Origin: Caryophanales bacterium UBA6356
GTDB taxonomy: Bacteria > Bacillota_I > Bacilli_A > RFN20 > CAG-826
Assembly: GCA_002440125.1 (NCBI GenBank)
Contig: DJRQ01000029.1
Span: forward strand, 1 to 14,544
DNA: 14,544 nt
Direction: 5' to 3'
Shown here: in pieces, positions 14,514 to 14,544 of the stretch
Numbering within the stretch: position 1 is the stretch's first letter
How the letters are laid out: the number at the start of each line of letters is the position of its first letter
Notes under the pieces: model-generated
What the model was told of the DNA's origin: nothing
What the model saw: only the letters and a program-made list of their open reading frames with translations
Databases searched by the model: none
Position numbers and translations under genes: made by a program

Positions 14514-14544
14514 ATGAACGTGAAAGACTATGGGATTCTCCAAA
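14514..14544 (+). CDS. Probable 5' end of a gene running off the window
   Basis: ATG 14514 (MNVKDYGILQ...) or GTG 14520 (VKDYGILQ...) opens a frame that stays open to the window end. AAGGTGATGA (14508-14517) resembles a Bacillus-type ribosome site and is correctly spaced for GTG 14520. Only about ten codons are visible, so no family can be assigned. Confidence 0.35.
   Translation, partial: MNVKDYGILQ

Overview
The window looks like a Bacillota-type (low-GC Gram-positive, probably gut Bacilli-like) chromosome segment. Support comes from a tRNA-Trp gene with encoded CCA, strong Shine-Dalgarno sites, TTGxxx/TATAAT promoters, and the MepA-like and YoeA-like MATE, TrkH and YqeY families. TGA is a stop codon (for example at 7884-7886) and Trp is TGG, so this is not the Mycoplasma code. 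The genus cannot be named from the sequence alone.

Layout. 1-1572: a MATE exporter (+) ending in a two-way terminator. 1618-6238: a three-gene accessory block. It holds an AIPR-family (abortive-infection type) gene on the minus strand, a divergent gene for an AlbA_2/HATPase_c_4 (Schlafen-like, RecG-C-like) protein with a C-terminal winged helix, and a DUF5662 gene with an HD-like histidine pattern. Two related arrays of the heptamer GTGAAGT lie in front of the AlbA_2 gene and in front of the DUF5662 gene. 6360-7886: a second MATE exporter of a different subgroup. 7987-11308: a compact K+ uptake operon (short RCK-N protein, RCK-N+C protein, TrkH) with yqeY at its end. It is driven by a near-consensus promoter that places transcription at or next to the first AUG. 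11305-12420: a serine beta-lactamase-like hydrolase (EstB type) on the minus strand, whose stop codon overlaps that of yqeY.

12541-14198: a tRNA-Trp gene with its terminator, then an AT-rich segment carrying a single DUF4143-type AAA ATPase gene. The last bases of the tRNA and its whole terminator are repeated (40 identical bp) 1552 bp downstream. This looks like attL/attR of a very small island without an integrase. 14199-14544 holds no complete gene. It has a possible promoter, possible RNA structure, a 10-codon ORF with a strong ribosome binding site, and the probable first codons of a gene running off the window.

The two points most worth following are the repeat-linked AIPR / AlbA_2 / DUF5662 block as a candidate regulated defence module, and the tRNA-Trp-bounded one-gene island. 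Both are inferences from sequence pattern and gene family. No searches were run.
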